A stretch of 64,000 bases of DNA, from positions 276,968 to 340,967 of the forward strand of contig LJSU01000009.1 in assembly GCA_001314705.1 (NCBI GenBank), given 5' to 3'. The DNA comes from Rhodobacteraceae bacterium HLUCCO07. GTDB lineage: Bacteria > Pseudomonadota > Alphaproteobacteria > Rhodobacterales > Rhodobacteraceae. Positions 38,489 to 47,951 of this stretch are shown here, in pieces. The notes beneath the pieces were generated by a model. That model was not told where the DNA came from. It saw only the letters and a program-made list of their open reading frames with translations, and did not search any database. The position numbers and the translations under genes were made by a program. Positions within the stretch are counted from its first letter, which is position 1, and each line of letters starts with the position of its first letter.

Positions 38489-39695
38489 CTTCCCTCACGG
38501 AGACATATTTCGATGCGGATTTCTCGATCCGCGACTTCGATGGCTTCCGTCCTGCGAAACGCGCTCTCAACGTGCTCGGCCCGGCGGTGATGCGAAAGTA
38601 GTCATAGTCGCGCACCCGGTCGAACGCACAGAGATACTGGAAATGCAGTCGGAAAAACCGCCAGCGCAATTCCTTCCAACGCGCAGGGCTCAGCGTCTGG
38701 GTGAAGGCCGCCGAGATCACCAGCGGCCAGCGCTTTCCCGGCGGCGCCACGCCAGACACCGCCACCGGATCGCACAGCGCGAAGGCACAGCCGTCGCCGG
38801 GTGCCGTCACGTCCACCCATGCGATCTCGTCACGGGTCGAAAGGAACCGCAGATCGGCACGCAGGCGCTCGGCGCGGGGCAGAAACGAAACCATCGGTAC
38901 CACCTGCCCGAGGCTCAGGAACCCCAGCGCCGGACCATCCTCGGGAACCCGGCCCGCGCGGATCAGATCGGCCAGGATCGACACCGCCAGATGCGCACCC
39001 GACGAATGCCCCACCACCAGAACATCGTCCACATCCTCACACAATGCGGCGGCAATCACGTCGGCAAATTCCCCGATTCGCTCTTCGAGCTCGGGCGGGT
39101 TCGCCCCCTTGTATTGCGCCGAATAGGCATAGTCATGCATCAGGTAATAGGCGAAGAAGCGGCCATCGCGTTTGCGAAACCACTCCAGCACGAAGGGCAC
39201 GACGATGAACCCGCCCCAGGCCGCCCAAGGGTGCAGCAACGCCAGCCCACGGCCCAGTCCCCACGCCGCCCCAAGCGCCAACGCCAGCTGCACGAGCAGG
39301 AAAACCACAGGGTAAAGTGCCGCGATCACAGGCCCCTTGCGCAAACGCATCAGCCGCCAAAGCGCGCCCGAGCCGATATAGGTCCACGCGGTGCGCAGCA
39401 ACTGCCCATAGGTCGCCACGATCCCGCGCCCCATGCTGTCGCGCACGATATCCGACCAGACCAGGACCTCGACATCGGTCTCGGTCACGGCCCCGTCGAT
39501 CCGCGCACTCACATGCCAACCATAGGCGCCGCCACCCGTCTTGGGGCGCAACGCGATTTCATACCCCGATATCGCCGCCTGCGCCGCGCCTTCCTTGCGG
39601 TAGAGTTCACGATAACGGCGCGGATGAATCGGATCATAGCCGGGAATGTAAAACACCCGGCGGCGCTTGACGGCCCGTGACGGTTCCTTGTGCAT
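38469..39695 (-). CDS. Membrane protein with alpha/beta-hydrolase-like domain, function unknown
   Basis: 408 residues. The N-terminus (RRVFYIPGYDPIHPRRYRELY) is a conserved lipase-like opening. Two transmembrane helices lie at about 125-170 (YPVVFLLVQLALALGAAWGL and the following AWGGFIVVPFVLEW). A nucleophile elbow VVGHSSGAHLA (GxSxG) follows near residue 230. A catalytic triad beyond Ser is not obvious. Coupled by overlap to the downstream P450, it may supply or process the P450 substrate, perhaps a lipid; that is inference. Confidence 0.7.
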   Translation of the reverse strand: MHKEPSRAVKRRRVFYIPGYDPIHPRRYRELYRKEGAAQAAISGYEIALRPKTGGGAYGWHVSARIDGAVTETDVEVLVWSDIVRDSMGRGIVATYGQLLRTAWTYIGSGALWRLMRLRKGPVIAALYPVVFLLVQLALALGAAWGLGRGLALLHPWAAWGGFIVVPFVLEWFRKRDGRFFAYYLMHDYAYSAQYKGANPPELEERIGEFADVIAAALCEDVDDVLVVGHSSGAHLAVSILADLIRAGRVPEDGPALGFLSLGQVVPMVSFLPRAERLRADLRFLSTRDEIAWVDVTAPGDGCAFALCDPVAVSGVAPPGKRWPLVISAAFTQTLSPARWKELRWRFFRLHFQYLCAFDRVRDYDYFRITAGPSTLRARFAGRKPSKSRIEKSASKYVSVREDARSAA

Positions 39696-39770
39696 CGACT
39701 GCCTCTTTTGGATCCAGCCTAGCCGATCACTTGGGCAAGAGTAAGGCTTGAACCAGCTGTCCGCGCAGCC

Positions 39771-40514
39771 CTATCCCAGCGCCGCCAACCCCGGGAACGT
39801 CTCAAGCAGCCAATATGAGAAACTCGCAAACCCGCCTGTCAGCATCAATAGGCCAATGGTCCACAAAAGCAGCCCCATGACCTTTTCAATCTGTTCGAGA
39901 TGGCGCTTCATCCACCCCATGAACCCGCCCAGACGCGGCAGGAAGGCCGCGACCAGAAGGAACGGCACCCCCAACCCAATGGCATAGATCCCCAGAAGGA
40001 ATGTGCCGCGCGCAACATTGGCCTCGCTCGCCGCAAGGCTCAGGATCGCGCCCAGTTGCGGGCCGATGCATGGGGTCCAGCCGAAGGCAAAGGCCAGCCC
40101 CAGGATATAGGCACCGAGCGCACTTCCGCCGCGATCACCCGCATCCATCCGCGCCTCGCGATCAAGGAACCCGATCCGGTAGATCCCGATGAAATGCAGG
40201 CCGAACCCCATGACGAGGATACCGGCAATCGCGTTGAACCAGCCTTGATACTGCAAGAAAAGGGTGCCGACCGCCGAGGCGGTGAAGCCAAGCATCAGGA
40301 AGACGGTCGAAAGCCCCAGCACGAAAAACAATGCCGGTCCCACCGCGCGATTGCGGCCCGCGTTCAGATCCGTGACGGAGACGCCCGAGAGATAGGCCAG
40401 ATAGGGTGGCACGATCGGCAGCACGCAGGGGCTGAGAAAAGACAACACCCCGGCAAACACCGCCACCAGCATCGCGGGCAAAAGGCCCGCGTCCATGATC
40501 TCGATTCCAAACAT
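39771..40514 (-). CDS. ccdA: Thiol-disulfide transporter CcdA
   Basis: Inner-membrane protein that passes electrons from cytoplasmic thioredoxin to periplasmic cytochrome c maturation factors. The 247-residue, six-helix protein carries the redox Cys in FLSPCVLPIVPPYL and in GWTPCIGPQLGA. SD AAGGGGAT precedes the ATG. It complements the ccm genes at 7.5-11.8 kb although it is 28 kb away. Confidence 0.93.
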   Translation of the reverse strand: MFGIEIMDAGLLPAMLVAVFAGVLSFLSPCVLPIVPPYLAYLSGVSVTDLNAGRNRAVGPALFFVLGLSTVFLMLGFTASAVGTLFLQYQGWFNAIAGILVMGFGLHFIGIYRIGFLDREARMDAGDRGGSALGAYILGLAFAFGWTPCIGPQLGAILSLAASEANVARGTFLLGIYAIGLGVPFLLVAAFLPRLGGFMGWMKRHLEQIEKVMGLLLWTIGLLMLTGGFASFSYWLLETFPGLAALG

Positions 40515-40668
40515 GCCATCCCCTTACGCCATCGCGCGCGCGTCGTCACGCGACGTGTTGTCACAAAGCCGTTGGCCTGGGTGTGAACCGGGACAAGTAA
40601 AGCCTGAAATGCCGAACGCCGCGCAGTGTAGCGCGGCGTTCCACTGTCAACCTGTCATCGCCAAGCGC

Positions 40669-43515
40669 TCAACCGCGGCCCAGCGACCACCATCCCCGCT
40701 TCTTGGGCGCCTCTCTGGTCGGCTTTTCCGCTTCAGCCTCTCCCGTGTCGTCCGATGCGGTCGTAGGGCTGTCCGAGGATGTGTCTCCCGCCATTTTCGC
40801 ATCGCCGCCCCCGGCCCTGGCCGCGACCGTCTCGGACGGCTTTTCCGGTGCCGGTTCCTTGGGCGCCTGTTGCGCCGTATCATCAGCCCCGTTCGGTTTG
40901 GCTTCGGTCTCCGATGCAGTGTCACTCACCGCTGCGGCCTTGGTCGTTTTCGACCGGGTGGGGGCCTTGCGCTTGGGCTTTGCCTTGGGCGCTTCTTCCG
41001 GCTTCGAAGCCGCCATATCGGCGTCCGTGACGTTCTGGGGCGCGTCCTTGGCTGTTTTGCTCGAATCGCTCGACGATTTGGCCGTGCTCTTGCTGCGTGT
41101 CCGGGACACGGTGGTTCCCGATCTCGATGTCCGGGGCTTCGAGGTTTTGGGCTGTTGCCCCTCAAGCTCGGCGGTCTTTCCATCGTCGACAGTTGCGTCC
41201 TCGCCAACCGGTTCCGCCTTTTCCGTCGCAGGCTTGGCCGCGGATTTGGACTTCGACGAAGAGCGGGGCGATCTTGCCTTGGGCGCGTCAGGTGTTTCGC
41301 TGGCCGGTTCCTTGGCAGCGTCATCTGCAGGCCCGGCAGCAACCGCATCGCCCGCCTGTTCGCCCTCGGGCTCGGCATTGCGATCTTCGGTTTTCGCCTC
41401 GGCCCCATTGCCCGACTTGGACGAGCGGCTCCGACGTCGACGGCGGCGCCGCTTCTTGGGCTTTTCCTCCTCGCCCTCGTTTTGCGCCGACTCGGCTTGC
41501 GACGGCTGCGTTTCGCTCTCGGCCTCGACGTCGCTGTCGCTGTCGATGGCGTCCATCAGCGATGTGTCGACCGATACGACATGCATGCCGGGGTCCGCCA
41601 CGACGCGCGAGGCGGTCTTGAACTTTTCAAGGCTGAAATCAGGGGAGATCAACATCGGGTCACCCTCGACCCGCACGCTCAGGGTGTATCGTGCCTCGAT
41701 CTGTGCGATATGCTCACGTTTCTGGTTCATCAGGAAGTTGGCGATCCCGACCGGGCATTTCACCAGAACCTCGCGCGAGCGTCCGCGGGTGCCCTCTTCC
41801 TCGATCTGGCGAAGGATGCTCAATGCAAGACTGTCATCAGACCGGATGAGCCCTGTGCCGTGACAATGCGGGCAAGGTTGGGTCGTTGCCTCGATCATCC
41901 CCGGACGCAGACGCTGACGCGACATTTCCATCAGGCCGAAACCCGAAATGCGCCCCACCTGGATGCGCGCACGGTCGGTCTTGAGCTTTTCCTTGATCCG
42001 CTTTTCGACCGCCGCGTTGTTGCGCCGCTCATCCATGTCGATGAAATCGATCACGATCAACCCGGCTAGGTCACGCAGCCGCAACTGGCGCGCCACCTCG
42101 TCCGCGGCTTCGAGATTGGTCTTGAGTGCAGTTTCCTCGATCGAGCCTTCCTTGGTCGCCCTGCCCGAGTTGACGTCGATCGCCACCAGCGCCTCGGTAA
42201 CGCCGATCACGATGTAACCGCCCGACTTGAGCTGAACGCTCGGGTTGAACATCGAGCTGAGGTAGCTCTCGACCTGGAACCGCGCAAAGAGCGGTAGCCC
42301 TTCGTGGTAATGCTTCACGTTCTTGGCGTGGGACGGCATGATCATCTTCATGAAGTCCTTGGCGATGCGATAGCCGCGCTCCCCCTCGACCAGGACCTCG
42401 TCGATCTCGCGATTGTAAAGGTCGCGGATCGAGCGCTTGATGAGGTCGCCCTCTTCATAGATCTTCGCCGGCGCAATGGATTTGAGCGTCAACTCGCGGA
42501 TCTGTTCCCACAGCCGTTGCAGATACTCGTAATCGCGCTTGATCTCGCTCTTGGTGCGTTTGGCCCCTGCCGTGCGGATGATCAGCCCCGCGCCCTGCGG
42601 CACGTCGATCTCGTTCGCGATTTCCTTGAGCTTCTTGCGGTCGGGCGCGTTGGTGATCTTGCGGCTGATGCCACCGCCCCGCGCAGTGTTGGGCATGAGA
42701 ACGCAATAACGACCCGCAAGCGACAGGTAGGTGGTCAGCGCAGCACCCTTGTTGCCACGCTCTTCCTTGACGACCTGCACCAGAAGGATCTGGCGCACCT
42801 TGATCACTTCCTGGATCTTGTAACGGCGTGCGCGTGGCTTGCGGGGCGGGCGGATATCATCGCTGTCGTCGTCATCGGCGACAGATTCGATGCTGTCGTC
42901 CTTAGCGGCGGCATCGGAACCCTGTGCCTCATCATGTCCCGCACCATTGTCTGAATCGCCGTTCGTGGTCTCGTCCGGTTCTTCAACCGGGGTTTCACCA
43001 ACCAGATCCATCGGAGAAGTGCCTTCGGGCACCTCATCGCCTTCGAGGTCGATGGTCTCCATCCCGGAAATATCGCGCGCGCTGCCCTCGTCTTTTGCAT
43101 CCGTGGATGCAACTGCATCGTCGGACTTGACCGCCTCGGCGCTGGATTTTTTCGACGACGATCGGCGGCTTCGCGATCGCGAGGGCTTTTTCTCTTCCTC
43201 GTCTTCGCGGGCCTTCAGCGCCTCGACATAGGCGCGCTCTTCCTCCATCAGCCGTTCGCGATCGGCGACCGGGATCTGATAGTAGTCGGGATGAATTTCC
43301 GAAAAGGCGAGAAAGCCGTGCCGGTTGCCGCCGTAATCGACAAAGGCCGCCTGAAGAGACGGTTCGACCCTCGTAACCTTGGCCAGGTAGATATTTCCGG
43401 CTAGCTGGCGTTTGTTTTCAGACTCGAAGTCGAATTCCTCGACCTTGTTTCCGTCCACCACCACGACGCGGGTTTCCTCCGCGTGGGTGGCATCGATAAG
43501 CATTTTCTTGGCCAT
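40669..43515 (-). CDS. rne: Ribonuclease E/G
   Basis: Endonuclease that starts mRNA decay and matures stable RNAs; scaffold of the degradosome. The 948-residue protein has the S1 region with a long acidic insertion (about residues 85-215), the DNase I-like catalytic domain with Asp in AIDVNSGRAT and in VIDFIDMDERRN, and the Zn-link CPHCHGTG. The C-terminal 300 residues are a low-complexity, Ala/Lys/Glu/Ser-rich tail for protein and RNA contacts. The start MAKKMLIDATHAEETRV at 43515 matches relatives; ATGs at 43524 and 43530 are alternatives. A 450-base leader precedes it. Confidence 0.95.
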   Translation of the reverse strand: MAKKMLIDATHAEETRVVVVDGNKVEEFDFESENKRQLAGNIYLAKVTRVEPSLQAAFVDYGGNRHGFLAFSEIHPDYYQIPVADRERLMEEERAYVEALKAREDEEEKKPSRSRSRRSSSKKSSAEAVKSDDAVASTDAKDEGSARDISGMETIDLEGDEVPEGTSPMDLVGETPVEEPDETTNGDSDNGAGHDEAQGSDAAAKDDSIESVADDDDSDDIRPPRKPRARRYKIQEVIKVRQILLVQVVKEERGNKGAALTTYLSLAGRYCVLMPNTARGGGISRKITNAPDRKKLKEIANEIDVPQGAGLIIRTAGAKRTKSEIKRDYEYLQRLWEQIRELTLKSIAPAKIYEEGDLIKRSIRDLYNREIDEVLVEGERGYRIAKDFMKMIMPSHAKNVKHYHEGLPLFARFQVESYLSSMFNPSVQLKSGGYIVIGVTEALVAIDVNSGRATKEGSIEETALKTNLEAADEVARQLRLRDLAGLIVIDFIDMDERRNNAAVEKRIKEKLKTDRARIQVGRISGFGLMEMSRQRLRPGMIEATTQPCPHCHGTGLIRSDDSLALSILRQIEEEGTRGRSREVLVKCPVGIANFLMNQKREHIAQIEARYTLSVRVEGDPMLISPDFSLEKFKTASRVVADPGMHVVSVDTSLMDAIDSDSDVEAESETQPSQAESAQNEGEEEKPKKRRRRRRRSRSSKSGNGAEAKTEDRNAEPEGEQAGDAVAAGPADDAAKEPASETPDAPKARSPRSSSKSKSAAKPATEKAEPVGEDATVDDGKTAELEGQQPKTSKPRTSRSGTTVSRTRSKSTAKSSSDSSKTAKDAPQNVTDADMAASKPEEAPKAKPKRKAPTRSKTTKAAAVSDTASETEAKPNGADDTAQQAPKEPAPEKPSETVAARAGGGDAKMAGDTSSDSPTTASDDTGEAEAEKPTREAPKKRGWWSLGRG

Positions 43516-43967
43516 GTGATCCATTTGCATGACAATAGGACCGCCATACCCCCTGGGGGCGCGATCGGTCTTGAATCATGTCTGTTTCTGGCAATGAACG
43601 CCGCGCGGCAGGCGCGGGCATCAAGGCCCCCTGCTCTCACACTCAATGGTCGCGCGCGCTTCATCGCGGTTCTTCTCCGGCCGCGCCCGCCATGCGGTTC
43701 AGCAGCCCGTTCATTCGTCCGGAGCACCCCATCGGGGGTGGCGGACCTTTCATGCGGCTCCAGGCGGAACCCATTCATCCTGTCCGGACATGCCGGTTTT
43801 GAAACCTACACCTTGTCCTGACAGTGAAACTCTCGCGGCACACGGCAAACGCGCCTGTGCCATACTCCTACATAAGGGCATGGGTGGGGCGATTACAATG
43901 CTGAAATTCGCACATTGCCATTTTGGCAAGGGGCCGCGCGGCCCGCATTCCACCCCACGGCCACGCT
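43516..43967 (-). promoter_or_regulatory. Long rne leader / intergenic region
   Basis: 452 bases between dctD and rne without a convincing gene. Short frames here have no recognised family. The dctD-proximal end holds two symmetrical elements, TTGCCA-TTT-TGGCAA (43915-43929) and the palindrome GGGCCGCGCGGCCC. A long untranslated leader is expected if this RNase E gene is autoregulated by decay of its own 5' region, as in enterobacteria; that is inference here. Confidence 0.45.
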
Positions 43968-45302
43968 TCAAAGGTAATCGGATCGCTGCAAGCCGTATTT
44001 CGCCATTTTCTCGTTAAGCGTGCGACGCGGCAGGCACAGCTCTTCCATGACGTTCGAGATATTACCCTTGTGACGGCGCATCGTGTTATCGATCAGCATC
44101 CGCTCGAAGGCTTCGACATATTCCTTGAGCGGCTTTCCCTCGGTGGTCATCACCGGCTGCATGTCCTCATGATCACTCATCAGAAGCGAGGTGATCGACC
44201 CTTGCCCGCGACGCGATTGGAGCACCGCGCGCTCGGCGACGTTGATCAACTGGCGCACGTTGCCCGGCCAGGGCGCCTGCAAGAGTTGCGCCGCCTCCTG
44301 CGCGCTGACCTTGGGCGCGTCACAGCCATAGTCATCGGCGAACTGCTCGGAAAGCCGGGTAAAGAGTGCCAGTATATCCTCGCCGCGCTGGCGCAATGGC
44401 GGCACGGTGATGCGCAACGACGCCAGCCGGTAGAACAGATCCGGGCGCAAAACATCCTCGCAGGTCTTGCCTTGCTCCTGAAGGTTGGAAATGGCAATGA
44501 TCCGGGTTTCGGGTGGCGTGCCCTCCGCATTTACAAAGCTCAGAAGCTTGCTTTGCACCGCATCCGGCAGGGTCTCTATGTCTTCGAGCACCAGCGTGCC
44601 ACCGCGGGCCTCCTCGACCGCCGGAAGCTGGCTGTCCTCGGGCATCATCGGGCCGAAGAGCCGCTTTGACAACGCGTCCTCTTCAAGTGCCGCGCAACTC
44701 ACCAATACGAATTTCTTTCCGGCCCGCATCCCGACCGCATGAAGCGCATGGGCCACCAGCGTTTTCCCGGTGCCGGTTTCCCCGTCGATGAGAACATGAC
44801 CGTCGGCCTGCCCGAGATCGAGAATATCTTCTCGCAACCGCTCCATCGCCGGGCTCACGCCAATGAGCTTTTTCATCAACTGCCCGCCATCGCTGAGTTC
44901 GCGACGAAGCGCGCGGTTGTCCAGCACCAGGCGGCGGGCATGCGCGGCTTTCTTGGCCAGTTCGCTCATCCGGTCGGGGTTGAATGGTTTTTCCAGAAAA
45001 TCGAAAGCGCCTACCCGCATCGCCTCGACCGCCATGGGCACATCGCCATGACCGGTGATCATGATCACCGGCAAGGCACTGTCCTGGCCCATGAGCTTCT
45101 TGAGAAACTGCATTCCGTCCATGCCTGGCATCTTGATATCGGAGATCACGATCCCCGGATAATCCGGCCCCAGCTTCTTCAAGGCATCCTCGGCGCTCGC
45201 GAATGTCTCGGTGTCATAGCCTGACAGCGCAAGCCATTGGCTGATCGACTGGCGCATGTCCTGCTCGTCGTCGATGATTGCGATTTTCATTGCCTTCGCC
45301 AT
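43968..45302 (-). CDS. NtrC/DctD-type response regulator lacking the GAFTGA loop
   Basis: 444 residues: receiver domain (phospho-Asp55 in IVISDIKMPG), AAA+ domain with Walker A GETGTGKT, and a Fis-type C-terminal helix-turn-helix (GNISNVMEELCLPRRTLNEK). Where sigma-54 activators have GAFTGA, this protein reads LFGPMMPEDSQLPAVEEARG, so the sigma-54 contact is missing, and Walker B is LVLEDIE in place of the usual LDEIE. It may act with sigma-70, as NtrC of Rhodobacter capsulatus does. It follows its sensor kinase gene by 36 bases. The start ATG at 45302 has GGGGAAG upstream. Confidence 0.88.
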   Translation of the reverse strand: MAKAMKIAIIDDEQDMRQSISQWLALSGYDTETFASAEDALKKLGPDYPGIVISDIKMPGMDGMQFLKKLMGQDSALPVIMITGHGDVPMAVEAMRVGAFDFLEKPFNPDRMSELAKKAAHARRLVLDNRALRRELSDGGQLMKKLIGVSPAMERLREDILDLGQADGHVLIDGETGTGKTLVAHALHAVGMRAGKKFVLVSCAALEEDALSKRLFGPMMPEDSQLPAVEEARGGTLVLEDIETLPDAVQSKLLSFVNAEGTPPETRIIAISNLQEQGKTCEDVLRPDLFYRLASLRITVPPLRQRGEDILALFTRLSEQFADDYGCDAPKVSAQEAAQLLQAPWPGNVRQLINVAERAVLQSRRGQGSITSLLMSDHEDMQPVMTTEGKPLKEYVEAFERMLIDNTMRRHKGNISNVMEELCLPRRTLNEKMAKYGLQRSDYL

Positions 45303-45338
45303 CACACTCTTCCCCTGATGCCATACGATTCACTCGCC

Positions 45339-47111
45339 TTATCGAGCCGCGCGAATCTTGTCCTCTTCAAAGATAGGTAGCCGCATCTCGAATACAGCCC
45401 CCCCGCCATCTGCATTGCGAGCCGTCAGGCGCCCGCCGAGGTCGTTCACGATTCCCGAGGAAATCGCAAGGCCCAGCCCGACCCCCTCGCCTGGTTGTTT
45501 GGTGGTATAAAACGGCTCGAAGAGGGAATCGAGATCCTCGATTCCGTGGCCGTTATCGCGCACGGTGAGCGTGACCGTTTCCCCCGCCGCCAACAGGATG
45601 TCGATCTCAGGCGCATCCACGCCCTGCGTCGCATCCAGTGCGTTGCGCAAAAGGTTGATGATAACCTGTTCGATGCGCAGCCGGTCGCCCATCACCATGA
45701 CCGGCCTGTCGGGCATTGTGCGCGTGAGCCGCACCTTGTTGCGTTTGAGTTGCGGCTCCATCATCGAAAGTGCCGAAACCACCGCGTCGCCCATATCAAC
45801 GGGGGCCAGCGCATCGCCGGCCTTGCGCGCATAGCTTTTCAACTGCTGTGTGATCGCCCCCATTCGCTCGATCAGGTCGTCGATCCGCTGAAACGACGAA
45901 AGCGCTTCGTCCGGTCGGTTGCGCCGCAGCAGTAGCGCGGCCCCCGCCAGATAGGTCTTCATGGCCGCAAGCGGCTGGTTCAACTCGTGTGAAACAGCCG
46001 CCGACATCTCGCCCAGAACCGCCAGCTTGGAGCTTTGTTCGAGGGTCTGCTCGGCGACCTCCAGCTTGCCCTGCATCTTCTGGCGTTCGGCAACTTCCCG
46101 TTGAAGACGTTGGTTCAAGGTGCGAAGCTCGGCCGATTCACGCTGGAAAAGGGCCATGCGCACCGCCGACTTGCGACTGAGAAAGTAGAACGCCAGCGCC
46201 AAAAGTATCGCGAATCCCATGATCTCGAGCGCCAGGAATCCATTCACCTTCTCGCGCACGCTTGCATAAGGGGTAAAGGTCGCGATCCGCCAGCCCCGAA
46301 ACGAGGTCCGCCCCTCCATCCGCATCACCGCTTCACCCTGCACATAGGCATCCGCCGGCAGGGACGTCCAGTCGGCCGTGGCCCGGATGGCGCGTTCGAT
46401 GGCGCTGTCCACCGGGGCACGTCGCAACGCCTCCGCCTCGGTCAGACCGCGCCAGCGCGGCTCGGTTGCAAGAATGATCGTGCCGGTCGAATCGGTCACG
46501 ATCACCGCTTCGGAAATCCCCGACCATGCGCGTTCGAACTTTTGCATATCGGCTTCGACCGCGATAACGCCCAGCGCTTGCCCCTGCCAGTCCACCCGTC
46601 GGGTATAGATGAAGCGGTAGCCCCCCGCCTCGCGCTCCGTGACCGAGAAGACCGTGTCGCTCGACCGTAGCGCATCGACGAAATAGCGTCCTTGCCGATG
46701 GCTTTCCCCCAGCCGGTTGCGATCGGTCGCGGCCACCGTGCGCCCCTCCCGGTCCAGCAGCATGAGCGACGCCGCACCGATCTCCTCGACAAACGATATG
46801 AGCCGCTGTGTCGATTGGCTGTAATCACCGGAATTTAGCGCTCCGATGAGCGCCGGATCACGCGCGAGAAGCTGCGGCACAATGGAATTGCGCCGCAATT
46901 CACTGACAAGATTGCCCGAGTATAGCGCAAGCCGCAGTTCCGCCCGGTTCCGGGTGGTTTCGGTAAATCGCTCGGTCAACAGCTGGTTTGTCACCAGCAC
47001 CGTCACCACCGCGACCAGGATCAGGAAGACAAGGGCGATCCGCGTCCACCATCCTGTCAGAGGGGTGCGCCGCGCAGGTTGACCTGAACTGGGAACCGGA
47101 AGCCTTGACAT
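45339..47111 (-). CDS. dctB: DctB-type sensor histidine kinase
   Basis: Membrane sensor, 590 residues. Transmembrane helices lie at about 23-43 and 292-312 and flank a periplasmic double-PAS (PDC/Cache) sensor domain, which resembles the C4-dicarboxylate sensor DctB. A coiled coil (320-365) leads to the H-box with His375 in AAVSHELNQPLAAMK. The ATPase domain has the N-box NLLRNALDA, DNGHGI and GVGLGLAIS. The partner regulator lies directly downstream. No dicarboxylate transporter gene is in the window, so the ligand is not proven. Confidence 0.88.
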   Translation of the reverse strand: MSRLPVPSSGQPARRTPLTGWWTRIALVFLILVAVVTVLVTNQLLTERFTETTRNRAELRLALYSGNLVSELRRNSIVPQLLARDPALIGALNSGDYSQSTQRLISFVEEIGAASLMLLDREGRTVAATDRNRLGESHRQGRYFVDALRSSDTVFSVTEREAGGYRFIYTRRVDWQGQALGVIAVEADMQKFERAWSGISEAVIVTDSTGTIILATEPRWRGLTEAEALRRAPVDSAIERAIRATADWTSLPADAYVQGEAVMRMEGRTSFRGWRIATFTPYASVREKVNGFLALEIMGFAILLALAFYFLSRKSAVRMALFQRESAELRTLNQRLQREVAERQKMQGKLEVAEQTLEQSSKLAVLGEMSAAVSHELNQPLAAMKTYLAGAALLLRRNRPDEALSSFQRIDDLIERMGAITQQLKSYARKAGDALAPVDMGDAVVSALSMMEPQLKRNKVRLTRTMPDRPVMVMGDRLRIEQVIINLLRNALDATQGVDAPEIDILLAAGETVTLTVRDNGHGIEDLDSLFEPFYTTKQPGEGVGLGLAISSGIVNDLGGRLTARNADGGGAVFEMRLPIFEEDKIRAAR

Positions 47112-47263
47112 TCGCTCAGCTTACGACGCGCCATCATGCCGCTCAAGCGCGTCAACGCACTTGCGACCGATCTGCCACGGCCTGTCATCGAAACGCGCAG
47201 AATACCGCCGATCCCTGTGATCACCCGATGAAAACTCTTGTCCCGACTGGCCAACCAACCCCC

Positions 47264-47932
47264 TCAAGCAGGCGCCAGCGCATCCAGGAGACCATCGAAC
47301 ATCGCCTTGCCGTCGGTGCCGCCATGGGCCGGTTCTGCCATGCGTTCAGGGTGTGGCATCATCCCCAGCACGCGCCCATTCCTCGAGACAACACCCGCGA
47401 TGTCGGCAACCGACCCATTGGGATTGCTGACATAGGTAAAGGCGATCCGCCCCTCGTCCCGCAACTGCGCCAGCTTGGCGTCATCCAGGTAGTAATTCCC
47501 GTCGTGATGGGCGATCGGCACCGTGATCAGCTGCCCCGGCTTGTAGCCGCGCAGGAACACCGTATCGCAATCCTCGACCCGCAACTCGACCGGCTTGCAG
47601 ATATACTTGAGATTGGCATTGCGGCGCAGCGCCCCCGGCAACAGGCCGGTTTCGGTCAACACCTGGAAACCATTGCATATCCCAAGCACATACCCGCCCC
47701 GCTCGGCATGGGTCACCACCGAGCGGCAGATCGGCGAATTGGCCGCGATCGCCCCGCAGCGCAGGTAGTCGCCAAAGGAAAAGCCCCCCGGGATGCCCAC
47801 CATGTCGACCCCATCGGGCAGGTCGGTGTCCTTGTGCCAGACCATGCTGACCTTCGCCCCGGCGCGCTCGAACGCCACGGCAAGATCACGGTCACAATTC
47901 GATCCCGGAAAGACGATGACGGCTGCGTGCAT
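47264..47932 (-). CDS. purQ: Phosphoribosylformylglycinamidine synthase subunit PurQ
   Basis: Glutaminase subunit that feeds ammonia to PurL. The 222-residue class I amidotransferase starts MHAAVIVFPGSNCDRDL, has the nucleophile Cys86 in LGICNGFQ and the His/Glu pair in MMPHPERM. It is on the same strand as purC, purS and an alcohol dehydrogenase gene that separates it from purS. Confidence 0.97.
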   Translation of the reverse strand: MHAAVIVFPGSNCDRDLAVAFERAGAKVSMVWHKDTDLPDGVDMVGIPGGFSFGDYLRCGAIAANSPICRSVVTHAERGGYVLGICNGFQVLTETGLLPGALRRNANLKYICKPVELRVEDCDTVFLRGYKPGQLITVPIAHHDGNYYLDDAKLAQLRDEGRIAFTYVSNPNGSVADIAGVVSRNGRVLGMMPHPERMAEPAHGGTDGKAMFDGLLDALAPA

Positions 47933-47951
47933 GGAATGGTCTCCTCTGACC

